DNA of 64,000 nucleotides from Osedax fenrisi (GCA_964019155.1 OZ025242.1:22430343-22494342); one strand, 5' to 3'; shown: positions 38,775 through 50,003, numbered from the stretch's first letter. Notes: generated by a model from the letters alone, not told the origin. Numbers and translations: made by a program.

Positions 38775-40080
38775 CGCACAGATACACACACAGACACACA
38801 CACATATATTATAGATATAAATAGATATTATATAGTTGTTATACTCGATATCTATAAATAGATGTATATAGCATACACAGAATGTATTATATCATACATG
38901 TTGTGATAATGTGTGAAATGAAGCGTAAAAAAGCACCAAAGGGCGTCGCCCATTGTATCACCCATTGCGCAGGTAATTGTGTTTGGCGCGAAAATTGAAA
39001 TTAACGGTATTGTTTATTTACTTTCTTGTTGGAGAATACTTCCTATTTATTCTACTACCTATATTGACAATTTATCAATATTTAGATTGTTTATCATATA
39101 TATATATATACTACAAGTTGATTTAATAAGGTAATATAATACTCTTATTGTTAAATATAAACATATATACTTATATAATTGATATTTGTTTTATTTATAA
39201 TTGTTATCCTTTATCATAGAGCTAGATAAAAAGCTCACTAGCTATATGTCCTTTATCCAGAATTATATATAATAATATATTGTGATGTAATAAAACGCAG
39301 TTTTAATATTATACTATACATATACATATACATATATATATATATATATATAATATATTATATTTTATAATTTATATATTATAATCAATAAGTGATATTA
39401 AATATTAAAAATAATAATGTAATTATAGTACACATTTAGATTTTAAAGATTGTTATTAATATTTTGTTACTCAGTTGTAATTTTATAACAATGCATAACC
39501 TTGCATACATATACCAGTAGTAATTTAAATACATTCAAAATAAATGTGTTTACTGCAGTAGTAATTTAATAAGTAGTAATATAGCCAGTTATAATATACA
39601 TATACTAGTAGTACTATATGTATATTATAACTAGGCATATCAAGTCGTTTATATAATTAGTAATTACAACTTGATTAATAATATACGAAAAAATTCCAAG
39701 TTTTATTCAATTTATTGAAAATATTTACGAAAATATATTAAATCATAATTATGTACTATAAGGCATTTTTTTTAGAAATTTATGAATTAATCATATTTAT
39801 AATATACTATATTATACCATATTATACTATATATTATAATATATAGTATCAAATTGTCAAATTATGTTTAACATATGTATTAATATATTAATTACAACTA
39901 AATATATGTTTTAAATATATAATGTATTATATATTATGTATCAAATAACATACTAGATATATATGAAATGCACACTTCAATGCATTTCACAGTGCAATCA
40001 TACTATTGTATACACTATAGTATATATCAAAAGTATAAGATACAAGTATTATAAATGTAGTGTATTAAATTGAAATACAC
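38269..40080. other. AT-rich repeat region, no gene
   Basis: Contains (TA)n at 38730-38765, a recurring AAAACGCAGTT motif (38652, 39291) and a 46-bp palindrome at about 39589-39634 centred on ACTAGTAGT. The segment 39350-39490 is found inverted at about 46115-46260. A less AT-rich patch at 38930-39010 (GGGCGTCGCCCATTG) has no long frame. No coding sequence seen. Confidence 0.65.
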
Positions 40081-40213
40081 AGATATATTATATATATATA
40101 TATATATATATTTATTTATTTATTTAATTTGAATCAGACATGCATAACAGAGGTCCATAGAATATACAATAATTAAAACTAACAACAATTAAACGAAAAC
40201 GAAATCTAAAATA

Positions 40214-42976
40214 TTATCTAAATACAGATTTATACCATAAGGTAAATAGTTGCGAAGGGCACAAGATATTATAATAATAAAGTTGAATAATTAACGAATT
40301 ACGAGAATTTCGTATACGTTGATAAAGTGAATTATATGATTTACGTAGTTTAATTGTTAAATTATTAACATTATCATATAAAAACATCAATGACGCGCTA
40401 TTTCGACGCTTATATTTCATCACTATACGATATGCGTTATTATATGCTACCTTAATTTTTTGCATGTTGGCCCTATTCGGTAACCATATACTACTAAGGT
40501 AGATATTTGAAACAAACGATTTAAATAGAATAATCTTAGTAGCTTTAGAGCAATGGCTAAAATTATTCGCTATCATATAGCTTTGTTTATATAGCTGTTT
40601 GATATTATTATATATATCAATATCATCAGACAAGTCTTCTGATATCCAATGTCCAAGATATTTATACGCTTTAACAACATTCAAAAGTGTATTACCTATG
40701 TATAACTTTACTGGATTATGTATAGATGAACCATAATAGATAGGCAAAATGACAGATTTATCTATATTATATGTTATGAAGTTATGGCCAGCGAACTCTT
40801 CACAACAATTTATCAATAATTGCAGACCCCTCAGTGATGGTGAGAATAGAGCTGTATCGTCAGCATAGCATAAATTATTAATTATCTTCCCATTTAAACA
40901 ATATCCTGATTTTATTTGATTTAATTTCACAATCATAGGATTGGTATAAATATTGAATAGTAAAGGTGAAAGAATTCCTCCTTGACGGACACCATTCGAA
41001 ACTGGGAAGCTATTTGATGTATTATCACCCCACTTAATATAGATTCTCTGATTTCTGTACCAATAATTTAAAAAATTTATTATATAAGATGGAACATTAT
41101 TATCTTTTAATCTATGAAATAAAATATTGTGATTAATTTTGTCAAAAGCTTTAGATGCATCTAGAAAAGCTACAAATATATTGGTATTGTTATTATAGTA
41201 ATCTTTTAAGTATTGCTTAAGTGCAAAAACACACATTTCGGTTCCAAGGTTTTTTTTAAATCCAAATTGATTATCAAGAGTAACCAATAAAGAAGATATT
41301 CTATTATATATCACCTTTTCAATTAGCTTACAAATAATATTGGATATACATATAGGACGATAGTTAGAAGAGTCATTCGATCTTTTATTTTTGTTTTTAA
41401 TTATTGGCAGAATATAGGATAATATTAACTTTTTTGGAAAATAGGAGTGATGTAACATGTTATTAATGAGTAATACTATGACTTGGATAATAAGACTATT
41501 TGAATTAGAAATATGTTCTATGGAAATTCCATCAGGACCTACAGATTTATAACCTTTAATGGAATCTATAATAGATGAAATCTCAACCGTATTTGTATAA
41601 ACAATTTCATTAACATTAATTTTATTATATGGGTACGGAATAGAATTAGTACTGTTAAAAATATCATTAAAATTATCAAACCAGAATTTAGTAACATCAG
41701 CTATACCATGTGCATTCTCAATGTTATTAGGAATAGAAGATTTTTTTTTCAAATTATTTGAAATTAATTTCCAAAAATTATTTCGATCACTGATTATATT
41801 TAAGGCAATATTATCAGCTTCTATTTGTTTACATAACAATTTACTATGGCGTAATTCATATTTAAAATGTTTTCTTGCATTAACCATATTGTCATAACAT
41901 ATTCCAGCTAGAGGTTTTTTATTTTGTATCCAAGTTAAATAATATGATCGGGCAATACAATGTTTTTCCTTAACAATACTATTCCATTCCGAACGAGCGT
42001 ATTTACTATTATTAGATTCAAAACATATATCTTTAGAACATTTTAATAGTATATTTATTAACGAATTATATAAATATTCAGAGTAATTATGATTAATATC
42101 AAAGGAGTATATATGATTTATTAATATACATAATTCTACTTTAGTGTCAATATTGTATTTTAAAATTTGATTCCTATTCAGTCTATTCCATTTAATTATT
42201 TTATGAGTTACACATTTGTTAAATAATGATCTAGGGACATTATTCTGTCTAATCACAATAACTAGAGGATGATGATCAGAAATTATAAAATCGTAATCAA
42301 TTTTAATATCAATTATAGATGTATGCATATTATGCGTAGATAAAATATGGTCTAACCAAGAACAAGATTTCCACGCGGAACTAACGCACGTATAGCTATC
42401 AGAGTTTAGAATAATTTTATCAGACATGACAATATTTGTATCTGTGCAATATTTAAGTAAAATATTACTAAATTTTGAATTATGGTTAGAGATATTAGAG
42501 TTAAAATCTCCAATTATACAAAAATTTGATGTATTTAATAATTCACAATATAAAAATAGTTTAACAAGACGATCTTCAAATAAATCAATATTATTTGGAC
42601 TCTCATAAGGTAAATATATATTAATAATATAGAAATCAAATAGTCTAATACATATAAGCCAATCATAAGTAGAGTTCACTATTGTAACATGTTTATCTAG
42701 GACTTTCTTCCACATAAAACCAACACCACCAAAGGGTCTGCCAATTCTCAACTTAGTATTATCAAAAGAAGCATTGCCATAACCACAATATTGTGGATTG
42801 TTAGTATTAAATATAGAACATTCCTCAGAGGGAAGCCAATGTTCCTGAAAACAAAATAAATCAATAGTAGGATAACTATTTAAAATAAAATTAACCTTGT
42901 TTTTAAAACCATTACAGTTTAAGGAAACTAAGTTTAATTTGTCACTACTATTCATTAGTTGGATTAACATTAACAT
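40214..42976 (-). CDS. LINE ORF2: endonuclease and reverse transcriptase
   Basis: About 920 residues, using the ATG at 42976; the open frame reaches further upstream without another ATG. The AP-like endonuclease (residues ~10-240) shows LVSLNCNGF (Asn), FQEHWL (Glu), IIGDFNSN, SWLDHILST and ISDHHPLVI, so the metal-binding and catalytic residues are present. The reverse transcriptase (~440-760) shows GPDGISIEHI, YRPICISNIICKLIEKVIYN, FLDASKAFDKINH (first Asp), NGVRQGGILSPLLFNIYTNP and LCYADDTALFSPS (YADD). A C-terminal region (YKYLGHWISEDL, FVSNIYLSSIW) follows. No RNase H domain is evident. It would nick target DNA and copy the LINE RNA in the nucleus. The ATG lies 29 bp inside the end of ORF1 in a different frame, pointing to reinitiation or frameshifting. 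Confidence 0.95.
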   Translation of the reverse strand: MLMLIQLMNSSDKLNLVSLNCNGFKNKVNFILNSYPTIDLFCFQEHWLPSEECSIFNTNNPQYCGYGNASFDNTKLRIGRPFGGVGFMWKKVLDKHVTIVNSTYDWLICIRLFDFYIINIYLPYESPNNIDLFEDRLVKLFLYCELLNTSNFCIIGDFNSNISNHNSKFSNILLKYCTDTNIVMSDKIILNSDSYTCVSSAWKSCSWLDHILSTHNMHTSIIDIKIDYDFIISDHHPLVIVIRQNNVPRSLFNKCVTHKIIKWNRLNRNQILKYNIDTKVELCILINHIYSFDINHNYSEYLYNSLINILLKCSKDICFESNNSKYARSEWNSIVKEKHCIARSYYLTWIQNKKPLAGICYDNMVNARKHFKYELRHSKLLCKQIEADNIALNIISDRNNFWKLISNNLKKKSSIPNNIENAHGIADVTKFWFDNFNDIFNSTNSIPYPYNKINVNEIVYTNTVEISSIIDSIKGYKSVGPDGISIEHISNSNSLIIQVIVLLINNMLHHSYFPKKLILSYILPIIKNKNKRSNDSSNYRPICISNIICKLIEKVIYNRISSLLVTLDNQFGFKKNLGTEMCVFALKQYLKDYYNNNTNIFVAFLDASKAFDKINHNILFHRLKDNNVPSYIINFLNYWYRNQRIYIKWGDNTSNSFPVSNGVRQGGILSPLLFNIYTNPMIVKLNQIKSGYCLNGKIINNLCYADDTALFSPSLRGLQLLINCCEEFAGHNFITYNIDKSVILPIYYGSSIHNPVKLYIGNTLLNVVKAYKYLGHWISEDLSDDIDIYNNIKQLYKQSYMIANNFSHCSKATKIILFKSFVSNIYLSSIWLPNRANMQKIKVAYNNAYRIVMKYKRRNSASLMFLYDNVNNLTIKLRKSYNSLYQRIRNSRNSLIIQLYYYNILCPSQLFTLWYKSVFR

Positions 42977-43952
42977 TAATATTATTGTCAATATTCGTTT
43001 TATTTATTTTATTATAAAATCGTTTTATCAATATACCACTAGGCCACCTATTACAGTTGTACATATCTTGAACATTATCAATCATCAGACTTACCTTAAA
43101 TGAAGATACAAAGTGACGCGAAGTAATTATTTTCTCGACCGAGCATTCATCTGAAGTAATCTCAAATTCTTTGCATATATATGATTTAATTGACTCTATA
43201 GTCACATCAATATTTATACGAGATAAGAATAAGTGATATCGTCTAGCTGGTGGTTTCCCGAATGCTTCAGAAGAACCTTTTCCAATTGTAATTACATTGC
43301 GGCGCGTGGTCTTGACTTTATTGACGTTCTTGACGTTCTTTACGTTCTTGTTGACTAGTGTGAAGTTGTCATCGGCTGTCGGTTTTCGTACTTTTGAAGC
43401 GTACGTTTCATGATTATTCACAATAGCGTCAGGTAGCGAGTGATCTATAGAAATATCAGCAGATGTATGTTCGCATATATTTGGTATATCATTATCTTTA
43501 TTAATATTGACTTCATTAGCACTAATTAATAAAGGAGTAATTGCTTCATTAATTAAATTGACATTATTTCGCAGCAATATTATAGCAGAATGAATAGAAG
43601 CCATATTTGTATTTTGATCTCCAAGTGGAGGTATTCTACGAATATTAGAAGCAACATATAATGGCATTGATTCTGAATTTAATTCGTCTATTAGGTCAAA
43701 AATACCAATTATATCTTTTGATATTTTGTTAGCTAAATTTGGAGCTTTACGCTTCACAATAAATCTACATTCCGATTCATCTAATCTATTTTTAATATAT
43801 ATGTCACTAGTGAGTATCTCTTTAGCAAGAGTTAATTCATTTATTTCAAAATAGCCTGAAATAACCATTTCAATTGAATCACGATTCATAGTTTCTCTAG
43901 CATTCACACAGTAGCAAAGCAATTCATTCACAATAATTTTCCTTTCATTCAT
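42948..43952 (-). CDS. LINE ORF1: gag-like RNA-binding protein
   Basis: 334 residues from an ATG at 43952. The N-terminal two thirds has no motif I recognise. A Lys/Asn-rich stretch (NVKNVKNVNKVKTTRR) precedes a C-terminal segment, GKPPARRYHLFLSRINIDVT ... FVSSFKVSLMID ... WPSGILIKRFYNK, typical of the RRM-like C-terminal domain of ORF1 proteins in some invertebrate LINEs. It likely coats the LINE RNA. No CCHC knuckle is visible. It ends with ...NVNPTNE and overlaps ORF2. Confidence 0.85.
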   Translation of the reverse strand: MNERKIIVNELLCYCVNARETMNRDSIEMVISGYFEINELTLAKEILTSDIYIKNRLDESECRFIVKRKAPNLANKISKDIIGIFDLIDELNSESMPLYVASNIRRIPPLGDQNTNMASIHSAIILLRNNVNLINEAITPLLISANEVNINKDNDIPNICEHTSADISIDHSLPDAIVNNHETYASKVRKPTADDNFTLVNKNVKNVKNVNKVKTTRRNVITIGKGSSEAFGKPPARRYHLFLSRINIDVTIESIKSYICKEFEITSDECSVEKIITSRHFVSSFKVSLMIDNVQDMYNCNRWPSGILIKRFYNKINKTNIDNNINVNVNPTNE

Positions 43953-43990
43953 AATGCTAAAAAAAAACTATAGGAATAAAAAAACCTATA

Positions 43991-44690
43991 CAATTTAAAA
44001 TTGCGTGCGTACAATCACTGATTAGATTCGAACATATCTAAATTTAAATCAGTGATTTTGCCAGTAATTTGATTGGTTCAAGAATTAGGTCATGACAGAT
44101 TGATTCCAAGGAATTTAATAATATTTATGTAATAAATATCAATTAAATATGATTTATAAATAAGTTTAACTAAACTTATAAGCAGGGTGAGTAGTCAGCC
44201 GACTACTCTATCAAATATCTTCAAAGGGAGATCCTTTGAAGTCGATTAGTCGGCCAATAATCGAATATGAATTACAAATTATAAACACGTCTACTTTTAG
44301 TTGTTGACAGTTGACAGTTGATATATATATATTATTATATATATATATATATATATATTAATACAAAAATACTTTTATTTTGTACACTATACAATACATT
44401 CCTTGTATTCCAAATAATACATATTAGTACTTTCCTTAACCACAATTACTCACCCATGGGTACTCACATAGCTAGAGGGAAATTGCTCTCTATCTATATG
44501 CACATAGTGTACAATAGTGTATAATTAATAAATATAATAATAATAATTATTTAACTAGTAAAATTCTATAAAGATATATATATGAATATATATACACACA
44601 CACTCACACACACGCGCACACATACACATATTACATAGTACATACAAATATACTGCATGAACATATGGTTGCACGCATATCTGTATATGT
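43991..44690. other. Spacer upstream of the LINE, no gene
   Basis: 44010-44090 may belong to the LINE 5' UTR; it has an inverted AATCACTGATT/AAATCAGTGATT pair. A small inverted repeat around CCTTTGAA lies near 44215-44245 with repeated AGTCGGC/GTCGGCC words. (TA)n at 44333-44357 and a CACACA run at 44590-44625. No coding evidence. Confidence 0.5.
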
Positions 44691-45828
44691 ACGAAATACA
44701 CTGTATACTAGACCGGTTCGTTCGATTCAATTTTTAATCCTTCATATAAAATATAATACATATCTATATTTTAGTATAATATGTATTAGCAATTTTTATA
44801 AAAAAATAGTTACCTTTGGTCACGAAGCATTTAAAGTTTGAAATATAAATTATTATTTTAAGATAAAATGTATAATATTCCATGTATAATAGTAATGACG
44901 CCATCTTATTATCTTTGATGTTTACAAATATTTAAATTAATATTTAAAATTAATTATGTATTTATATTATATTTAATGAATTAATATAATATATACCATT
45001 ATTTATATTTATTATTAATATAATATCTATATTTAATTTTTATATCTACAAATTACCAATATTAATGTCTCCTAAAACTCGAGAAAATACACCATTTTAC
45101 AAAGTATTTATTTCAAAATAATTCAAAAAAAGAATTAATTTTAAAATATTAATATATATAATTATACTTTACATAAATTTGAGTGATCATATTGTATTGA
45201 ATTGTGGATATGAGTTAGATATAAATGTCCTTTATACAAATAAAATTAAAAAAATAAAAAAATATGTAAATATATTTTGTATTTCATATTTCAAATAAAA
45301 ATCCAACAAAATTTTAAAATGATATTAATTTTTTTTCTAAAAATAATTTTTAATTTTTTAATAATTAATTTGAATTGTATTATTATAATCTATAAATTAT
45401 ATATTTTAATTTTTTAAATTAAATTGTAATAATTTATTTATATTAAATTATACGATTTTTAGATATCTTTTTTGACTAAAATTATTTTATAAAATTTGGG
45501 CATCTAGATTGTTATGAAAAATATGTTGTACTGTTAATACTACTTGTTATATATGTTTCTAGGATATATCCATAGTTGGCTTAAAAAAAATCATCCAATT
45601 TTATAAAAATTGAATAAAACTTATTTCTATATCTCCCCCATGTTAACTTTTGTATGTATTCAATGTTAAAATAAAAAGGTCTCGTGACATAACAATATTT
45701 AAGATATAGGTCTAAAATTGTAAACACTTATTCATCATAGCATAAATAATTGTCACAGATGTGAAGGTTTATAAAATTGCGAAAATATTTTTAGTACGAA
45801 CCGGTCTACTGTATACAGTGTATTTCGT
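44691..45828. mobile_element. Candidate TIR element, 1.14 kb
   Basis: Ends are inverted copies about 32 bp long: ACGAAATACACTGTATAC followed by AGACCGGTTCGT at 44691-44722 and its complement at 45796-45828, with a small 2-bp difference between the blocks. The interior is extremely AT-rich with no ORF. No convincing TSD, so it may be a foldback rather than a transposon. Confidence 0.65.
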
Positions 45829-46051
45829 TATACATATGTATACATATGTTTTTATATGTGAATATAAATGCATAGTAATCAAGCATTGTATAATTATAAT
45901 CCCTTGCTGACCTAGATAACTGTGTGCATGGTAAATTACCTTATGATCATGATTCACGTTTCGTGAGTCATAGTTAAATATAGAATATTCACTAAACTTA
46001 GCTAGCTTTAACGATGCCCGCCAAATAAAGTAGGAGGCGTCATTTCGATGA

Positions 46052-46102
46052 GGCGACACCATCGATATAAAGAAAGACTTTCTTTATATCGATGGGCGAC
46101 AC
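46052..46102. mobile_element. 35-bp TIR-only element in an 8-bp TSD
   Basis: 46060-46094 is CATCGATATAAAGAAAG, one A, then CTTTCTTTATATCGATG: two perfect 17-bp TIRs of the family seen at 36713-37199, joined tail to tail with no interior. It is flanked by a perfect direct repeat GGCGACAC (46052-46059 and 46095-46102). The TSD and TIR agree with copy 2, so this is either the product of extreme internal deletion or a minimal mobile unit. Confidence 0.93.
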
Positions 46103-46494
46103 TCCTGATAGACCAAAATTACAACTGGTTTACAACTGTGCAAAAACAATTTAATAACCATCTTTAAAACCTAAAATTTTACAATAAATACATTATTATT
46201 TTGAACATTTAATATCACTTATTAATTATAATATATAATATATTATATATATAATATCCAAATATTAAATTAAGTATATTATATACAAATAAATATTATA
46301 ATATGTATACATATTCCGAATATATATATATGAATATATCTGAATATATTCCCATACAATCTTTTAAAAGATTAAATGAAAGCTGAACAGATTCAATGAT
46401 ATCTACATTGTTACGAAATTCAATAAAACTTGATAAATAGAAATAGGTAATAATTATTTATATTCTATATTATGTAATATAATTGACAATAATT
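46103..46494. other. Spacer containing an inverted repeat copy
   Basis: 46115-46260 resembles the reverse complement of 39350-39490 (AATATCACTTATTAATTATA and an AATTACAACTG/CAGTTGTAATT pair). The rest is AT-rich with no gene. Confidence 0.6.
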
Positions 46495-46985
46495 GATCTA
46501 AGTTGTAACTAGTTAAATATGGATCAGATAAATCCAAGTTGATCTCGGTTTAAAACAATAACTGGGTTTAAACTGTGATATAATGATCCAAGTTTCAACT
46601 AGTTAAATATGGATCAGCTAAATCCAAGTTGATCTCAGTTTAAAAAAATAACTTGGATTAAACTGTGATATAATGATCCAAGTTGCAACTAGTTAACTAT
46701 AGATCAGATAAATCCAAGTTGATATCAGTTAAAAAAAATAACTTTGATTAAACTGTGATATAATGATCCAAGTTTCAACTAGTTAAATATGGATCAGCTA
46801 AATCCAAGTTGATCTCAGTTTAAAAAAATAATTTGGATTAAACTATGATATAATGATCCAAGTTTCAACTAGTTAAATATGGATCAGCTAAATCCAAGTT
46901 ATTTCAGTTTAAAAAAATAACTTGGATTAAACTGTGATATATTGATCCATGTTTCAACTAGTTAAATATGGATCAGATAAATCCT
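46495..46985. repeat. 90-bp tandem repeat, ~5.5 copies
   Basis: Unit includes GATCCAAGTTTCAACTAGTT, AAATATGGATCAG and TAACTTGGATTAAACTGTGA. The unit starts at 46585, 46675, 46765, 46855 and 46944 give periods of 90, 90, 90 and 89. Each unit contains GATCCAAGTT and its near-complement AACTTGGATT, so units can fold. It continues in degraded form to about 47060. Confidence 0.95.
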
Positions 46986-47359
46986 AGTTTACACCACCTA
47001 GATCCAAGTTTGCACCAGATTCCCCCAGTTTCCCAGTTTGATCCGAGTTAAACACGAGTATTGAATACTGGGTATGTATATAAGTTATAATTATAATATC
47101 TATAGATAAAATACAACTATTAATAATATGATTATATATATATCATATATATATATATATATATAGTATATGTATACATGTGTGTGTATACATTAGTGCC
47201 GTAAAATTATTAATTATTAATTATATATTATTTTAATAATTATTAATTATTCAATTCTAATTTACTAATTAATAATTATTTATCAATACTTATCATTAAC
47301 TAATAACAATTAATTATATAAATAAATAATAAATAAATCAGATTTATTATTTCATGTTG
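46986..47359. other. AT-rich spacer
   Basis: Degraded repeat tail (CCCCCAGTTTCCCAGTTTGA), then (TA)n at 47141-47165 and AT-only sequence. No gene. Confidence 0.5.
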
Positions 47360-47484
47360 TAAAGCATGAAAAAATGGATAAGTTAATAAACAAATGAATT
47401 TGTTTTTGCGAGGACTTCCCCAATCATCATATTCTAGATAAGTTAGATTCTCATGAGTTAAAAATGTAAATATAAATAATTAAA

Positions 47485-47640
47485 ATGTAAAGAATAAAAA
47501 ATATGTATCAATAAGTCAAGTTAAAATAAATGATGTAAAGAATACAAAATATGTATCAATAAGTCAAGTTTAAAATAATGATGTAAAGAATAAAAAAATA
47601 TGTATCAATAAGTCAAGTTTAAAAATAAATATGTAAAGTT
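47485..47640. repeat. 48-bp tandem repeat in LINE 3' UTR
   Basis: About 3.3 units of ATGTAAAGAATAAAAAATAT plus GTATCAATAAGTCAAGTTTA; starts at 47485, 47533 and 47581. Confidence 0.9.
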
Positions 47641-47830
47641 ATATAACAAATTACAGAAACGAGTTGAATTCTGAATACCAAACTATAAATGAAATGAAAT
47701 AACTAACCAAAAAAAATACAAGATAAAAACTAAAATTAAAAAACTGAAAGATATAATAAATAGTAAAAAAAAAGTACCCGTAAAAAAAAGAAAAAAATTA
47801 GATAATTATTGATTACAATCAATTGTTTAA

Positions 47831-49512
47831 TTAATTTTCATATTTTGATAAAAAATGTTTTTTTAATATTTTTTTAAAGTTTTTTATATAAATTTTTGTA
47901 AATAATAAATTATTTAAACATAAATTATTGCATGATTTAGGGCCTTTAAATGATAATGAATTATGATGACGGCTTGATTTTATATAAGGTAATTTAAAAT
48001 TATGAAAAGTATTTTTGTATATATTATTATATGTAGGAAATAATAATGAAATTCTGATTGGGCATTTCTTTAAATGTACATTATGCATGAATACAATATT
48101 TTTATAAATTATTAAATCTTTAAATTTTAATATATTAGAACTTAAAAATAAATTGTTAGTATTAGTCAAAATAAAAATATTATTGACAATTTTAAAGATG
48201 TTTTATTTACAATTCGAATAGCCTTTTTTTGTAGAGTTGAAATGCATTGAAGGTTATTATTAAAATTATTTCCCTAAATTTCTAAACAATACATGATATG
48301 AGGCAAAAACAAGGAATTATAAAGTAGCTTTAAAATATATATAGGTAAATAGCTTAGCTTTCTTAATATATAAATAACATGTGATAATTTCAATTGTATT
48401 TTCCTTATATGTTCTTTAAAATTTAAATTATTATCTATAATAACACCAAGAAAAGTATAACTAGATACTAAGCATATATTAGTTGAATTAATAGATATAG
48501 CTTTAATAATATGAGCCTCTTTGTAAGGTAATACTTTTGTTTTATCAATATTTAATATTAATCTATTATTAGTGAACCATTCATGTAAATTTAAACTATT
48601 ACATAGAATCTTATTACTTGGTTCACTAATGCTAACCGAAGTATCGTCAGCAAAAAGTATAAGATTAAAATTAATATTTAAATTATGTAAGGCCATATGG
48701 ATATCATTTATATATAAAATAAAAAGTAAGGGTCCTAAAATGGATCCCTGTGGTACCCCAACATTAATGATATTTCTTTCAGAAAGTTCATTATCTATTC
48801 TAGTTGATAACATTCGATCTTTCAGATAGCTCTCAATTAAACGATTAGAAGTGCCCCTAAAACCATAATATTTTAACTTGTTTAATAGAATCTTATGATC
48901 TACAAGATCGACTGCCTTTTTTAGATCTAGAAATAATAAGGCTACTTTATTATTCCTTTCTAAGTTAGATTCAATAAAATTATAGTGATCATATAGTGCG
49001 TGCGAAGTTGAAGAATTTCTAATAAAACCATATTGTTTAATATATAATAAATTATGTTTGTCGATAAAATGTAGAAATCTATTATAAATTATTTTCTCTA
49101 AAATCTTTGAAAATTGAGATAATAAGGAAATCGGTCTATAGTTATTAATATCATCTAGTTTTCCTTTTTTAAAAAGGGGGGTTATTACTGTTATTACGGT
49201 TATTTTCATATTATCTGGAATTGTAGAGTCACAAATTATTAAGTTAAAAATGTAAGTTAGTGGATCTAAAATAAAATTAAAAACAATTTTGATTATATTC
49301 ATGTCAATGTTACAAAAATCTAATGAAGATTTAGATTTACAATCCTCAATAGCTGTCAAAATATCATTAGCAGATATAGGTGAAAAATTATTGTATTTAC
49401 AATTATTGTTACAAAAAAATTGTTTATAAGCTGCATTCTTTTGTCTACGTATTATAGTATTTACCTTGTTTCTATATATCTTATATCTATTAATACTTAC
49501 TGTATTTTTCAA
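47831..49512 (-). pseudogene. LINE reverse transcriptase, truncated and frameshifted
   Basis: A Jockey/CR1-group ORF2. The first frame (48274-49512) carries NNYRPISLLSQFSKILEKII, LLFLDLKKAVDLVDH (first Asp kept; S-to-K and F-to-V changes in the usual SKAFD box), VGVPQGSILGPLLFILYIND, LILFADDTSVSISEPSNK and LNIDKTKVLPY. The frame breaks near 48274 after LFLPHIMYCLEI and resumes at 47831-48169 as the C-terminal domain (NSLSFKGPKSCNNL ... FKKILKKHFLSKYEN, stop). The segment between KQFFCNNNCKYNNF and SPISANDI looks shorter than usual, suggesting an internal deletion. The endonuclease is missing. Confidence 0.9.
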
Positions 49513-49605
49513 AGTAAGATAATTATAATTATATATAATTATATATTAATAATTATTAATTATATATTATGTTAATAATTATTTATCAATAATTATTATT
49601 AATTA

Positions 49606-50003
49606 ATATCCGGGATCGCCTCCGGTATCGTCTTCGTGAATGCCCTGTATCTACACTTGTAAGCCAGATTCTAATCCGACAAATTGAATAGTCAAGATGC
49701 ATGATTAGAAGTTAGTATATACATATAAATATTATTGTGTCATGATAATTGATTTATTAATATACAATTTATAATTTCAAGATAATTAAAATCATAAGTA
49801 GTTTTCTTCCTGCTTGGCTAGATGAATATCATCATGCATATGTTAAAGATCATCTCCGTTATCACCCTAGCTATTTTCCGTATGTAATCCGGGATCGCTT
49901 CCGGTATCGTCTTCGTGAATGACATGTATCTACACTTGTAAGCCAACTTCTAGTCCGACAAATTGAATAATCAAGATGCAGAAGTTAGTATATAATGTAT
50001 CTC

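Larger units (their letters stand above)
40098..43990 (-). mobile_element. Full-coding-length LINE retrotransposon
   Basis: An APE-endonuclease-type LINE in − orientation with ORF1 (42948-43952), ORF2 (40214-42976), a short 3' UTR and an (AAAT)n tail (about 40104-40123) that merges with a (TA)n tract. Both ORFs are uninterrupted, unlike every other LINE segment here, suggesting a recent insertion. A 5'-truncated, decayed relative lies at 51738-52557 and shares the 3' UTR words TATGGACCTCTGT and CATGTCTGATT. The 5' boundary is uncertain, and no TSD could be fixed within AT-rich flanks. The clade (Jockey/CR1/Tx1 range) cannot be settled by eye. Confidence 0.92.
47360..49530 (-). mobile_element. 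5'-truncated LINE with 3' UTR
   Basis: The broken ORF2 (47831-49512) is followed by a long T-rich 3' UTR to about 47360, ending near a TTTATTTATTATTTATTTAT tail. The UTR contains a 48-bp tandem repeat (47485-47640). The endonuclease half is absent. The family differs from the intact LINE at 40 kb. Confidence 0.85.

Noticed and set aside
44691..45828. LTR retrotransposon bounded by the AGACCGGTTCGT repeats
   Set aside because: The repeats are inverted, not direct, and no gag/pol, primer-binding site or polypurine tract is seen.
48572..48829. + strand frames opposite LINE ORFs (48572-48829, 42426-42608, 42897-43103)
   Set aside because: Antisense shadows of reverse transcriptase coding sequence.
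47360..49530. Group II intron or bacterial reverse transcriptase
   Set aside because: The motif order and PQGSILGPLLF and FADDT boxes are those of animal non-LTR retrotransposons.
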